From positions 1,723,354-1,787,353 of the forward strand of contig NZ_JAAONY010000002.1 in NCBI RefSeq assembly GCF_011602085.1: a stretch of DNA of 64,000 bases, in the 5' to 3' direction. The translations under genes and the position numbers were made by a program. Below are positions 20,081 through 27,950 of the stretch, one piece after another. The notes below the pieces were generated by a model. That model did not search any database and had not been told where the DNA came from. It saw only the letters and a list, made by a program, of their open reading frames with translations. This DNA comes from Pseudoteredinibacter isoporae (GTDB taxonomy: Bacteria; Pseudomonadota; Gammaproteobacteria; Pseudomonadales; Cellvibrionaceae). The number at the start of each line of letters is the position of its first letter. The first letter of the stretch is position 1.

Positions 20081-21439
20081 TTAATGCTCCTCGCTTTCGC
20101 GCAATCTTTCCAGCAAACGCTGGTGAATACCGGCAAAGCCACCGTTACTCATAATAACCACCTGGTCTTCCGGCTGAACCTTGGCCAGCAGTGCTTCCAA
20201 CAGTTCATCCACTGATTCCGAAACGGTCAACACTTCGGCCAGATCGCCGGCGTAATCCTGCAAACGCCAATCGAGCCCCTCAGGTTGCAAGCAAAACACA
20301 AGGTCGGCTTCCGCGCAGGCATCAAACAGAGTGTCTTTGTGCACCCCCAGCTTCATGGTGTTCGAACGAGGCTCAAGAACCGCCACAATGCGCTTACTCT
20401 GAACCTTATTGCGCAGCCCTTCCAGGGTTGTCGCAATGGCCGTCGGGTGATGGGCAAAATCGTCATACACTGTTACCCCACTCACTTCGCCCAGGTTTTC
20501 CAGACGACGCTTCACACCCTGGAAATGCCCGAGAGCCTCGGCGGCATGCGCCACTTCCACACCAACATGGCGTGCAGCCGCTATGGCCGCCATGCCATTG
20601 GCGACATTGTGCTGACCATTTAACGCCCAATGAATACGCGCTTGCTGGCCATTTGGATCTTGCACCACAAACTCCGAGCCATCCGCATTGGCTTCCAGCA
20701 GTTGCCAATCGCCCCCGAGACTTTGCGTTTGGCTCCAGCACCCCTTGGCAAGAACCTCATCAATGGCCGGAACATGACTCGGGTAAATCACTTGCCCAAC
20801 ACTCGGAACGGTTCGAACCACATGGTGAAATTGCTTTTGAATATCGGCAAGGCTATCGAAGATATCCGCATGATCGAATTCGAGGTTGTTGATCACCAGC
20901 GTCTGCGGGCGATAGTGAACAAACTTGGAACGCTTGTCGAAGAAAGCACTGTCGTACTCATCGGCCTCAATCACAAAGAAATCCGATTCCCCCAGTCGAG
21001 CCGAAACCGGAAAATTACCGGGCACACCACCAATCAGAAAACCCGGTGACATACCAGCATATTCCAGAATCCAGGCCAGCATGGAACTGGTGGTCGTCTT
21101 GCCATGTGTCCCGGCCACCGCCAACACCCAGCGACTCTGTAAAACGTGGTCGCATAACCACTGTGGCCCGGAGCAATACGGCATTCGTTTGTCGAGCACA
21201 TACTCCACAGCCGGATTCCCTCGCGACATGGCATTGCCAATAATGACCAAGTCCGGCTCAGGACTCAGGGCTTCAGAGCTGTAACCTTCGTGCAGAGCAA
21301 TACCTGCCTGTTCCAACTGGGTGCTCATGGGCGGATAAACATTGGCATCGCTGCCACTGACTTGATGACCAAGTGCTTTTGCCAACTGCGCCAAACTTCC
21401 CATAAAGGTGCCACAGATGCCTAGAAAATGGATATGCAT
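20081..21439 (-). CDS. mpl: UDP-N-acetylmuramate:L-alanyl-gamma-D-glutamyl-meso-diaminopimelate ligase
   Basis: Mpl recycles cell-wall tripeptide by attaching it to UDP-MurNAc with ATP. The Mur-ligase signature is complete: [16 protein letters not shown] at the start, the P-loop [14 protein letters not shown], then [16 protein letters not shown] and the C-terminal [10 protein letters not shown]. The chosen ATG (MHIHFLG) has an AGGA ribosome site 7-8 bases upstream; the open frame begins 31 codons earlier but that extension has no homology. Pairs with ubiX in a two-gene operon. Confidence 0.96.
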   Translation of the reverse strand: MHIHFLGICGTFMGSLAQLAKALGHQVSGSDANVYPPMSTQLEQAGIALHEGYSSEALSPEPDLVIIGNAMSRGNPAVEYVLDKRMPYCSGPQWLCDHVLQSRWVLAVAGTHGKTTTSSMLAWILEYAGMSPGFLIGGVPGNFPVSARLGESDFFVIEADEYDSAFFDKRSKFVHYRPQTLVINNLEFDHADIFDSLADIQKQFHHVVRTVPSVGQVIYPSHVPAIDEVLAKGCWSQTQSLGGDWQLLEANADGSEFVVQDPNGQQARIHWALNGQHNVANGMAAIAAARHVGVEVAHAAEALGHFQGVKRRLENLGEVSGVTVYDDFAHHPTAIATTLEGLRNKVQSKRIVAVLEPRSNTMKLGVHKDTLFDACAEADLVFCLQPEGLDWRLQDYAGDLAEVLTVSESVDELLEALLAKVQPEDQVVIMSNGGFAGIHQRLLERLRESEEH

Positions 21440-21660
21440 AACTTCCTCATAGTTCTCCCCTGGAATGGCCGTCAAACTCACCGCAAAACACCCCACAAAA
21501 GGGGGATCTCCGAGCGCGGTAATGGCGCTCATAATCGATGCAATTGTGATCAGTTTACAGTATGATGCGCGCCTCTGAGCACGCTGACAGAGCGGGCCAG
21601 TTCCACAGGACGATGTATCTGCTCCATATTTTTCACTAAAAACGAGTTTGAGAGAAGCTA

Positions 21661-22920
21661 ATGGCTAAAAAGAATGCCTTTTATGCCCAATCTGGCGGTG
21701 TTACCGCCGTTATTAACGCCAGTGCTTGCGGGGTAATTGAAACTGCCCGTGCCAGCAAAAAAATTGGAAAGGTGTACGCTGGACATAATGGAATTATTGG
21801 AGCCCTGCGCGAAGAACTCATCGATACCAGCAAGGAAAGTGCAAAAAACATCGCCGCCTTGCGTCACACGCCTTCTGGCGCTTTCGGCTCCTGTCGCTAC
21901 AAGCTGAAGAGCATTGAAGAGAATCGCGCTGAATACGAGCGTCTGATCGAAGTCTTCAAAGCGCATAATATTGGCTACTTCTTTTACAACGGTGGTGGCG
22001 ATTCCGCCGACACGTGTCTGAAAATCTCTCAGCTGTCCCAGACCATGGGCTACCCGATTCAAGCCATCCATGTTCCTAAAACCGTGGACAATGATCTGCC
22101 GATCACCGACAACTGCCCGGGCTTTGGCTCCGTGGCCAAATACGTTTCTGTTTCCATTAAAGAAGCCGGCCTGGACATCGCCTCTATGTGCGAAAGCTCC
22201 ACCAAGGTTTTCATAATGGAAGTTATGGGTCGTCACGCGGGCTGGATTGCCGCCGCAGGTGGACTGGCCGCGCAGGAAGAAGGCGACGCACCTCACATTA
22301 TCCTGTTTCCTGAAATCGCGTTTAATAAAGAGAAATTCCTGAAGCGTGTGAAACAGTGCGTTAAAAAATACGGTTTCTGCGCCATCGTCGCCTCGGAAGG
22401 CGCACAGTATAAAGACGGCACCTTCCTGGCCGATGCTGGCACCACTGACGCCTTTGGCCACAAACAACTGGGCGGCGTAGCCCCAACACTGGCCAATATG
22501 GTGAAAGATGAGCTGGGCTATAAATATCACTGGGCTCTTGCCGATTACCTGCAACGCGCCGCTCGCCATATCGCATCCGCAACCGACGTTGAGCAAGCGT
22601 ACGCGGTAGGCCAAGCTGCAGTAGAAATGGCCATTGACGGCAAGAACGCCGTCATGCCCGCCATTGTTCGCGGCAAGGGTAAAAAATACACCTGGAGCAT
22701 TAGCGAAGCACCTCTGGACCAAGTCGCCAACGTCGAAAAAATGATGCCCCGCAATTACATCAGCAAAGATGGCTTCGGCATCAGCGAAGCCGGACGCGAT
22801 TACCTGCTGCCCTTGATTCAAGGCGAAGACTTCCCACCCTTTAAAAATGGCCTGCCGCAATACGCCAAACTGAAAAAAGTGATGGTCGAGAAAAAGCTGA
22901 AAAAGAAGTTTAAGGTCTAA
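21661..22920 (+). CDS. pfp: 6-phosphofructokinase, pyrophosphate-dependent type
   Basis: A PFK-fold enzyme converting fructose 6-phosphate to fructose 1,6-bisphosphate. Seen: NGGGDSADT in place of the ATP-type GGDGS, the base motif PKTVDNDLP, and the sugar-binding MEVMGRHAGW. The aspartate where ATP enzymes carry glycine is the known marker of pyrophosphate dependence, so the reaction is probably reversible and uses PPi. Length 419, longer than E. coli PfkA, fits PPi enzymes. Monocistronic, followed by a hairpin. The protein ends in a Lys-rich tail (KKLKKKFKV). Confidence 0.88.
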   Translation: MAKKNAFYAQSGGVTAVINASACGVIETARASKKIGKVYAGHNGIIGALREELIDTSKESAKNIAALRHTPSGAFGSCRYKLKSIEENRAEYERLIEVFKAHNIGYFFYNGGGDSADTCLKISQLSQTMGYPIQAIHVPKTVDNDLPITDNCPGFGSVAKYVSVSIKEAGLDIASMCESSTKVFIMEVMGRHAGWIAAAGGLAAQEEGDAPHIILFPEIAFNKEKFLKRVKQCVKKYGFCAIVASEGAQYKDGTFLADAGTTDAFGHKQLGGVAPTLANMVKDELGYKYHWALADYLQRAARHIASATDVEQAYAVGQAAVEMAIDGKNAVMPAIVRGKGKKYTWSISEAPLDQVANVEKMMPRNYISKDGFGISEAGRDYLLPLIQGEDFPPFKNGLPQYAKLKKVMVEKKLKKKFKV

Positions 22921-22957
22921 GTCCGACTTCTGTTTTAGAGGTAGTGCATAAAAGCAG

Positions 22958-22983
22958 GCATGGGCTTTATATAGAGCCCATGC
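22958..22983 (+). terminator. Hairpin after pfp, probable terminator
   Basis: A perfect 9-bp stem GCATGGGCT / AGCCCATGC with an 8-base loop begins 38 bases after the pfp stop. The T-run behind it is poor (TGTAAAGTTTTG), so termination may be partial. Confidence 0.5.
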
Positions 22984-23051
22984 TGTAAAGTTTTGAGAAC
23001 AACCTTCTGTATATGGGGGTTGTTTTGACTAACAATCAGGAGACTTACAAT

Positions 23052-23264
23052 GTGCCACCCACTCTTCTATCGATGCGTACACCGCAGCACTATTTAAACA
23101 GATTACCCTGACGGCCTAAGAGGCATACTTGGCTCAAACAAACCAAGGGAGAATGGAAATTTATCAACCCTAACATTTTACTTTCTGAAACAATCGTTTA
23201 TGTCTCACCTTCCTACTCAGCCACTAATTACCCCCTTATAAAAAGTACTGTCAATTTACAATAA
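23052..23264 (+). pseudogene. Possible decayed small gene, interrupted by an in-frame TGA
   Basis: Within the pfp downstream region one plus-strand frame reads as plausible protein on both sides of a single TGA at 23109-23111: MRTPQHYLNRLP before it, then RPKRHTWLKQTKGEWKF followed by INPNILLSETIVYVSPSY and a TAA. An AGGAG lies upstream of the overlapping ATG/GTG at 23050-23054. I do not recognise a family. It could be chance reading in AT-rich DNA; composition resembles the neighbouring unknown genes. The rest of the 22,984-23,300 stretch shows nothing else. Confidence 0.2.
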
Positions 23265-23300
23265 CGACACAGCACAGGTCTACTACGCGCACATTAGGGG

Positions 23301-23864
23301 TTAGTTACCCGACGCTATAAATGAGTGATCACCATTACTAATCATAGATTTAAAACTATCAACAAAATGATTTAACTCCGCCTTACCAAACATCAACTTC
23401 GAGGAAAAACACATTATTTCTTCAGGGTCGCAACCAGCGTATGGATGGTTTTTGAGCGTTATATGTAAACGATATATTCCTCCACAGCCAACTTCTGTAA
23501 ATTTAAGGCCCAAATTAACATGCCTCAATTTACTGCCAGGCCCGTAATATCCACCTTCTATAACAACAGGGAAATCCCTATTTTCGAGTTTGCCAACAAA
23601 ACCAAATAAATCTCTGCCATTAAACCAACCCTCCCCATAACCTGAAAATCCATCTATATCAGCATAAGCTTTTAGACAACAAGTCGAATCTGAATCGTAA
23701 GCTATTGATAGTTCAACACACCTAGTTTCAGCATCAAATAGTCCCTGAGCTAACAATTCGGCTACTTCCTCCTTTTCTCCAATCAGAGGTAACACTTCGC
23801 TTTTCGCCACCAGGCTGTCAAACAGCTCAATTATCTTTACTTTGTTTAAGCTGGATCGATACAA
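23301..23864 (-). CDS. Unknown protein in small-gene island
   Basis: About 187 residues, soluble, no signal peptide or membrane segment. Gly/Tyr/Phe-rich middle (DIDGFSGYGEGWFNGRDLFGF, EGGYYGPGSKLRHVN) suggests a beta-rich fold. I do not recognise the family; small soluble proteins of this kind in such islands are often orphan immunity proteins, but that is a guess. A GTG start 9 codons earlier is possible but lies inside the attC-like repeat; I prefer a TTG with a GAGAGGAAG ribosome site upstream. AT-rich relative to the flanking housekeeping genes. Confidence 0.6.
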   Translation of the reverse strand: MYRSSLNKVKIIELFDSLVAKSEVLPLIGEKEEVAELLAQGLFDAETRCVELSIAYDSDSTCCLKAYADIDGFSGYGEGWFNGRDLFGFVGKLENRDFPVVIEGGYYGPGSKLRHVNLGLKFTEVGCGGIYRLHITLKNHPYAGCDPEEIMCFSSKLMFGKAELNHFVDSFKSMISNGDHSFIASGN

Positions 23865-23882
23865 CAACTTCCTCTCAGTTAA

Positions 23883-23984
23883 ACTTAACACCCGACACAG
23901 CTAAAAGTGCTGCGCACCAGCTTTTTTCAAAATTTGCATAAGAAAGAACAACGGAATTTTTTCCTTAGGTGTCGAGCGTTAACT
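23883..23984 (-). repeat. attC-like imperfect inverted repeat (integron recombination-site architecture)
   Basis: Read on the minus strand, the element starts AGTTAAC-gct-CGACAC just at the stop codon of the upstream small gene and ends GTGTCG-ggt-GTTAAGT about 19 bases before the start of the next one, 102 bases in all. The outer boxes pair 6 of 7, the 3-base spacers are poorly paired, and the inner boxes CGACAC/GTGTCG pair perfectly, then CTAAGG pairs with TTTTAG after a small bulge. GTTAAGT fits the integron core GTTRRRY. This box-spacer-box layout at a gene junction is what an attC site looks like. No integrase is in the window, and a second convincing site was not found. Confidence 0.45.
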
Positions 23985-24248
23985 ACAACCAGTTTGAACT
24001 TCCATTTCATGACTACTTAAACCGACAGAGTGCGCAATCATCTCATCCCCCGACAACCACCACTCCTTTGTTACCCAGGCCTGGCCATATTCATCCACTT
24101 CGTATACCTCTAAAACTTCCCCAATCATTGACATGACCTCGGACAATGAGGTTTTTTCCAAGTGTCCAAAATCAGCAGGATCCAACGAAATCACCTTCAC
24201 ATAGAAGCCCACTTCGATATTTATTCCATTTCTGTCGGTTACAGTCAT
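23979..24248 (-). CDS. Unknown 89-residue protein in small-gene island
   Basis: A small acidic cytoplasmic protein, no signal peptide. The first half (VTDRNGINIEVGFYVKVISLD then IGEVLEVYEVDEYGQAWVTKEWW) reads like a small SH3/KOW-type beta barrel with a V-I-G-E-V-L-E-V turn. No family is recognised. The stop codon lies inside the attC-like element, and there is no clear ribosome site before the ATG, both usual for integron cassettes. Its location among other orphan small genes suggests an immunity or antitoxin-like role, which is inference only. Confidence 0.6.
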   Translation of the reverse strand: MTVTDRNGINIEVGFYVKVISLDPADFGHLEKTSLSEVMSMIGEVLEVYEVDEYGQAWVTKEWWLSGDEMIAHSVGLSSHEMEVQTGCS

Positions 24249-24387
24249 AGGTAAAAATCAATTTAAGTTAACATCTAAAAGCATCCACATCACATCCACA
24301 TCGCAACAACAAACTAAAATAATGCAGCATGATGTTTCATGACAGCATCCCGAGATTACGCACTAAAAGCGATTATCAACTACTCTA

Positions 24388-24696
24388 TTATACATTGGAT
24401 TGCACATACATTAATTTAACAAGCTCTTTAGCGGTACTAGCAGATGGCAGCACTAATTCAGCCAGATTGATTCCGTACTCCATTTCATCTTCGCCATCCA
24501 ATGAAGAATATGAAACAAACTCATCTTCAAGTAGCCATTCTTTGGCAGCATTAGGGCTTGAAAACCTGTGGAGAACACCGTCCATGTCCAGAACTTCTGC
24601 TTCACCATACGACGTCACTCTTAACCTTGCCCAATTTAAGTCCGGAAAGGAGCTAGACATCAACCACCAACTTTCTTCGCTCACTTCTTTATTCAT
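24388..24696 (-). CDS. Unknown 102-residue protein in small-gene island
   Basis: A small, acidic, soluble protein with several Trp residues (EESWWLMSSSFPDLNWARLRV) and a helix NAAKEWLLEDEFVSYSSLD. No domain is recognised. ATG start; upstream GGGGGTAAG is a fair ribosome site. The pattern (aromatic N-terminus, acidic core, about 100 residues) is like many orphan immunity proteins, but there is no toxin gene nearby to support this. Confidence 0.6.
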   Translation of the reverse strand: MNKEVSEESWWLMSSSFPDLNWARLRVTSYGEAEVLDMDGVLHRFSSPNAAKEWLLEDEFVSYSSLDGEDEMEYGINLAELVLPSASTAKELVKLMYVQSNV

Positions 24697-24778
24697 CTTA
24701 CCCCCTTGCTAATCGACAACCTCGCCCCACACTCAATTAAACCCTATGGCAGATTTTTAAAGTTCTAGCTATTCGCAA

Positions 24779-24922
24779 TCACTTACCTCCTTCATGAGAC
24801 CAAATGGATACAGCTAAATTTTTACCTATATCCATTAGAAAAAGAATCCACAAAAAACCAACTGTAACGATTAAAAAACTCAAAGCTACAACAACAATTA
24901 CGGGAAAACAAAGTGTGCGGAT
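24779..24922 (-). pseudogene. Possible small membrane protein gene lacking a normal start codon
   Basis: The minus strand encodes 47 residues beginning IRTLCFPV, continuing with a ~25-residue hydrophobic helix (VIVVVALSFLIVTVGFLWIL) and ending DIGKNLAVSIWSHEGGK before TGA. An in-frame TAA precedes the first Ile. The first codon is ATC where an ATG (one base different) would make a normal start; a TTG at residue 15 is the only standard alternative. It may be a decayed gene or one with an unusual start. Nothing else is seen between the flanking gene and the terminator at 25,133. Confidence 0.35.
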
Positions 24923-25132
24923 TTAGCTGGCCCGTATAAGTACTTCCATATAGCTCATCGGTCAGTGAATGGAGTTAACTATGAATAAGTTAAAGGAAAC
25001 GCTTTAAAAAGTGAAGCCCTAGCCGTTTAACTCTATTACCAATGGCGACAACTCCCTATTGTCTAGCGGCCGTCCAATGCCCCTTATTGACGACAAATAA
25101 GATTTACACACTTCGCAAGAAAACATGAGTCA

Positions 25133-25171
25133 AAAAAATACCCTATAGATTTGAGCCTATAGGGTATTTTT
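25133..25171 (-). terminator. Bidirectional rho-independent terminator after msrA
   Basis: Stem of 10-12 bp (AATACCCTATAG / CTATAGGGTATT) with an 8-base loop, flanked by an A-run on the left and a T-run on the right, so it works on both strands. On the minus strand it closes msrA. Confidence 0.85.
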
Positions 25172-25252
25172 AACTCTGTCAGAAGAAACATGCAAATTCT
25201 CATATGCCCCCTCAGTCGCCTTTTACCAATCTACTTCGATTGCGTTTTCCAT

Positions 25253-25939
25253 CTATTCCAATTTGGGTTTGTCGACTTTCTCGCCTTTTTCCGCTGGCCC
25301 CCAAATGGCTTCCAAACGTGCATCACGTCCGCAGCGATAGCGGTAATAGTGATAGCGTACGGGATTCTTTTGATAATAGTTCTGATGATAATCTTCCGCA
25401 TCATAAAATGTACTCGCCGCGGTAATTTCAACCTCAACTTTTTCGCCAGCGTCCAGGGCACCTTTAAGCTCACCCTGCTTCAGAGCATTCAAACTCTCGA
25501 TGGCACTTTTTTCCTGTGCTGCACTGTGAAAGAAAATGCCCGGGCGGTACTGACTGCCCTTATCACAGAACTGACCTTTACCATCAAAAGGATCGACGTT
25601 TCGCCAAAACACCTGCAGCAGTTCCTCAAAGCTGACCTTGCCTGGGTCGTATTTAATTTCCACGGCTTCTGTGTGGCCAGTCTTTCCTCCAGAAATCTGA
25701 CGATAAGTCGGATTCACCTTATGACCGCCGATATACCCTGAAACAGTGCTGTGTACCCCCTCAATCTGGTCAAAGGGTTTTTCCATACACCAAAAGCACC
25801 CGCCAGCAAACGTGGCTGTCGCCAGTTCCTCAGCGGCGGCCCCCATTGCACCCAGCACCGTTGCCACTCCAAAGCAGGCGGAAACCGCCCATCTCTTGAG
25901 TCCCGCGCGTTTTGTCATATCACTACCGTTTATCGTCAT
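25253..25939 (-). CDS. msrA: Periplasmic peptide-methionine (S)-S-oxide reductase
   Basis: MsrA reduces methionine-S-sulfoxide in proteins. The catalytic motif GGCFWCMEKPFDQIEGV is intact, followed by SGYIGGHKVNPTYRQISGGKTGHTEAV. Unlike the cytoplasmic enzyme it carries an N-terminal signal peptide (hydrophobic WAVSACFGVATVLGAMG, likely cleavage AAA-EE), so it protects envelope proteins from oxidation. The start is chosen because GGGGGA lies 5 bases before this ATG; ATGs 4 codons earlier and 7 later are possible. No msrB is adjacent. The C-terminus is Lys-rich. Confidence 0.92.
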   Translation of the reverse strand: MTINGSDMTKRAGLKRWAVSACFGVATVLGAMGAAAEELATATFAGGCFWCMEKPFDQIEGVHSTVSGYIGGHKVNPTYRQISGGKTGHTEAVEIKYDPGKVSFEELLQVFWRNVDPFDGKGQFCDKGSQYRPGIFFHSAAQEKSAIESLNALKQGELKGALDAGEKVEVEITAASTFYDAEDYHQNYYQKNPVRYHYYRYRCGRDARLEAIWGPAEKGEKVDKPKLE

Positions 25940-26210
25940 TCCATCCCCCATTTACTAATAGCCCTTTCAATGATGTATTGCGCCTTGATTCAGGACACCC
26001 TGATATAGACATAGCCGCAATGTACCTGCTTCCAGGCGCTTTGTTATCCAGAATTTCTCACATCTTTATTTTCGGCCTCGCCAAGACCCTATCTCGAGTG
26101 ATTAAACCTTAATCTATATAGCCACAGCCCGCGCAGGACGTATATAATTCGCCCCCAACTTATGTACCGCCCCAGCGTTTCGGGGCCAAACCAACCAGTA
26201 GAGTAGCATC

Positions 26211-26747
26211 ATGAGCTTCGACAAGATCCCAGCTGGCAACGATTTGCCTAACGACATCAATGTAGTCATCGAGATCCCTGCTAACGCAGATCCTATTAAA
26301 TACGAGATTGAAAAAGACGCTGACGCCGTTTATGTCGACCGCTTTGTTGCGACCCCGATGTTCTACCCAGCCAACTACGGCTATATTCCAGCAACTCTGT
26401 CTGAAGATGGTGACCCGCTGGATGTATTGGTTGTTAGCCCTTATCCGGTCATGCCTGGTGCCGTTATCCGCAGCCGCCCGATTGGTGTTTTGAACATGAC
26501 CGACGAATCCGGTCCTGACGCCAAGTTGCTGGCCGTACCACACAGCAAGCTGACTAAACTGTACGACGACGTAAACGAAATTGCTGACCTGCCTGAGTTG
26601 CTGATCAAGCAAATCGAACACTACTTCGAGAACTACAAAGCCCTTGAGCCAGAGAAGTGGGTAAAAGTTGACGGTTGGGACAACGCGGACGCAGCACGCA
26701 AGGAAATCATGGAATCTCGCGAGCGCCACTTGCAGGAAGAGAAGTAA
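26211..26747 (+). CDS. ppa: Inorganic pyrophosphatase
   Basis: Soluble family I pyrophosphatase, hydrolysing PPi to drive biosynthesis. The metal-binding signature [10 protein letters not shown] and the [16 protein letters not shown] segment are typical; 178 residues is the family length. A TATAAT lies about 60 bases upstream (26143-26148) without a good -35. An essential cytoplasmic enzyme; its presence beside a PPi-dependent phosphofructokinase 3.5 kb away shows both routes for PPi use exist here. Confidence 0.97.
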   Translation: MSFDKIPAGNDLPNDINVVIEIPANADPIKYEIEKDADAVYVDRFVATPMFYPANYGYIPATLSEDGDPLDVLVVSPYPVMPGAVIRSRPIGVLNMTDESGPDAKLLAVPHSKLTKLYDDVNEIADLPELLIKQIEHYFENYKALEPEKWVKVDGWDNADAARKEIMESRERHLQEEK

Positions 26748-26845
26748 ATTTTTGCTTTAAGCTCAGTAACTTAGTTTCAAAGCCGCTCGATTTGTATAAA
26801 CATTCAGCGGCCTTGAAAAAAAATGAGTGAATTGGAAAAAAAAGC

Positions 26846-26873
26846 TTTTCAAAAGCCATCATTGTGGTAATAT
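26846..26873 (+). promoter_or_regulatory. Probable promoter of tRNA-Asn
   Basis: TTTTCA and TAATAT separated by 16 bases, followed by a GC-rich discriminator (GCGCGCC), as is usual for stringently controlled stable-RNA promoters. The tRNA begins about 30 bases later. Confidence 0.5.
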
Positions 26874-26904
26874 GCGCGCCGCTGTCGACGAAGACAGACG
26901 CAAA

Positions 26905-26979
26905 TCCGGCATAGCTCAGCGGTAGAGCAGTAGACTGTTAATCTATTGGTCCCTGGTTCGATCCCAGGTGCCGGAGCCA
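26905..26979 (+). tRNA. tRNA-Asn (GTT)
   Basis: A complete cloverleaf: acceptor TCCGGCA/TGCCGGA, D-arm with AGCTCAGCGGTAGAGC, anticodon loop CTGTTAA (GTT), T-arm GGTTCGATCC, discriminator G and encoded CCA. The terminator with a GGCCATC stem follows 22 bases later, so it is a single-gene unit. Confidence 0.97.
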
Positions 26980-27000
26980 TACAAGCCCAAACGGGCAACG

Positions 27001-27031
27001 AAAAAAGGCCATCTCAGGATGGCCTTTTTTT
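27001..27031 (+). terminator. Rho-independent terminator of tRNA-Asn
   Basis: Stem GGCCATC-tcag-GATGGCC followed by seven T; the A-run in front means it could also stop the gene coming from the right on the minus strand. Confidence 0.92.
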
Positions 27032-27074
27032 ATGTTTGTCATTCAGGGAAACACCCGCCAGGGGTACGGATGGA

Positions 27075-27842
27075 TCAACGCTCCATCAGCTGAATATCCG
27101 AGAGATCAAAATTCAGAGGTGCCGCCTCAATCTTCTTTTCACCAAGATCAGAACCCACCGGCGCCAAATCAATATCCGGGGCGTCGACTTCTGGAACCGG
27201 CAACGGCTTATGGGCCTCATCCAGAAGGTCCTCTCCAGGCTCAGCAAGACTGATGCCACTCAAATCCACGCCTATTGGCGGAACCTCTTTTTTCATTTCC
27301 TCCGCGTCCAGCAGATTGCCTTGCATGGGACGGAGATCTGTTTCGACCGGCTGGATATCCGGAACAGGTTCATCCTCCCGGTACTGATCGGCCAACAGAA
27401 TGCTGCCTACCGGCGCTAACACCAAACCCTCTTCTTCCGGCTCAGATTCTTCGACCACCGGCACAGGAATGTTTTTGGGTGCAAAAGCGGCAGCACCACT
27501 GGCCCCCTGCATATCACCGGCAGCCGCCTGCTCAGCCAATCGTTCAGCCAATGGCTTTTTCTTTTTGGCTGTCGCCTGCTCAATGGGCGTCGCAGTTGCT
27601 TTGTTGATAGCCTGTATCTCAACTTGCGCACCAGCTTGCTGCAAGGCTTCGGTATAGCGATCCGCTTCAGCTTTGGGAAGGCTCTTTTTGATTACCACCG
27701 GGCGGCCTGAAAACAGGCGTTCCAGCTGGGCGTCATTCACCTTAAAGAGTTTTCCAAGGCGCAACTTAACATCGGCGATTTTATGCCCAAGCACAATATC
27801 TCCACGGAATACCAAGTTGTATCGTTCGTTTGCCATAAACAC
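27075..27842 (-). CDS. Unknown protein: small N-terminal domain plus acidic 'APvGxDL' repeat tail
   Basis: A 255-residue soluble protein of unknown function. Residues 1-78 form one domain (YNLVFRGDIVLGHKIADVK, LFSGRPVVIKK, then an amphipathic helix ending QQAGAQVEIQ), resembling the small helix-strand module often found fused to membrane domains in gammaproteobacteria. A Lys/Ala linker (about 85-125) follows, then a Glu/Pro/Leu tail with at least four imperfect units such as LAPVGSILL, PIGVDLSGISL, LAPVGSDLG and LNFDLSDIQL. The repeats suggest a binding tail or scaffold. It lies downstream of cysE on the same strand, about 110 bases away. No catalytic motif is visible. Confidence 0.65.
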   Translation of the reverse strand: MFMANERYNLVFRGDIVLGHKIADVKLRLGKLFKVNDAQLERLFSGRPVVIKKSLPKAEADRYTEALQQAGAQVEIQAINKATATPIEQATAKKKKPLAERLAEQAAAGDMQGASGAAAFAPKNIPVPVVEESEPEEEGLVLAPVGSILLADQYREDEPVPDIQPVETDLRPMQGNLLDAEEMKKEVPPIGVDLSGISLAEPGEDLLDEAHKPLPVPEVDAPDIDLAPVGSDLGEKKIEAAPLNFDLSDIQLMER

Positions 27843-27950
27843 CCTGGGACAAAGCCCTTTTCTAACAAGCTTTATACTGCTCTTAAAATATAAGCTAGAT
27901 CTTATTCAGCAAAAGCGCAATAAATTGCGCTTTATCGTCGGCATCCAGAC

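Noticed and set aside
21658..22860. A 400-codon minus-strand frame opposite pfp
   Set aside because: Antisense shadow; the plus frame carries the full PFK motif set.
23257..23307. A short repeat of GCTGTGTCG downstream of the first island gene, like the arm of the attC-like site
   Set aside because: Only one arm is found within about 50 bases; not a complete site.
24249..24390. A possible second attC between the 102- and 89-residue genes
   Set aside because: The 3' side has GTTAACT, which does not fit GTTRRRY, and no matching inner boxes were found on the 5' side.
23000..25200. CRISPR array or insertion sequence in the island
   Set aside because: No regularly spaced direct repeats and no transposase or terminal inverted repeats.
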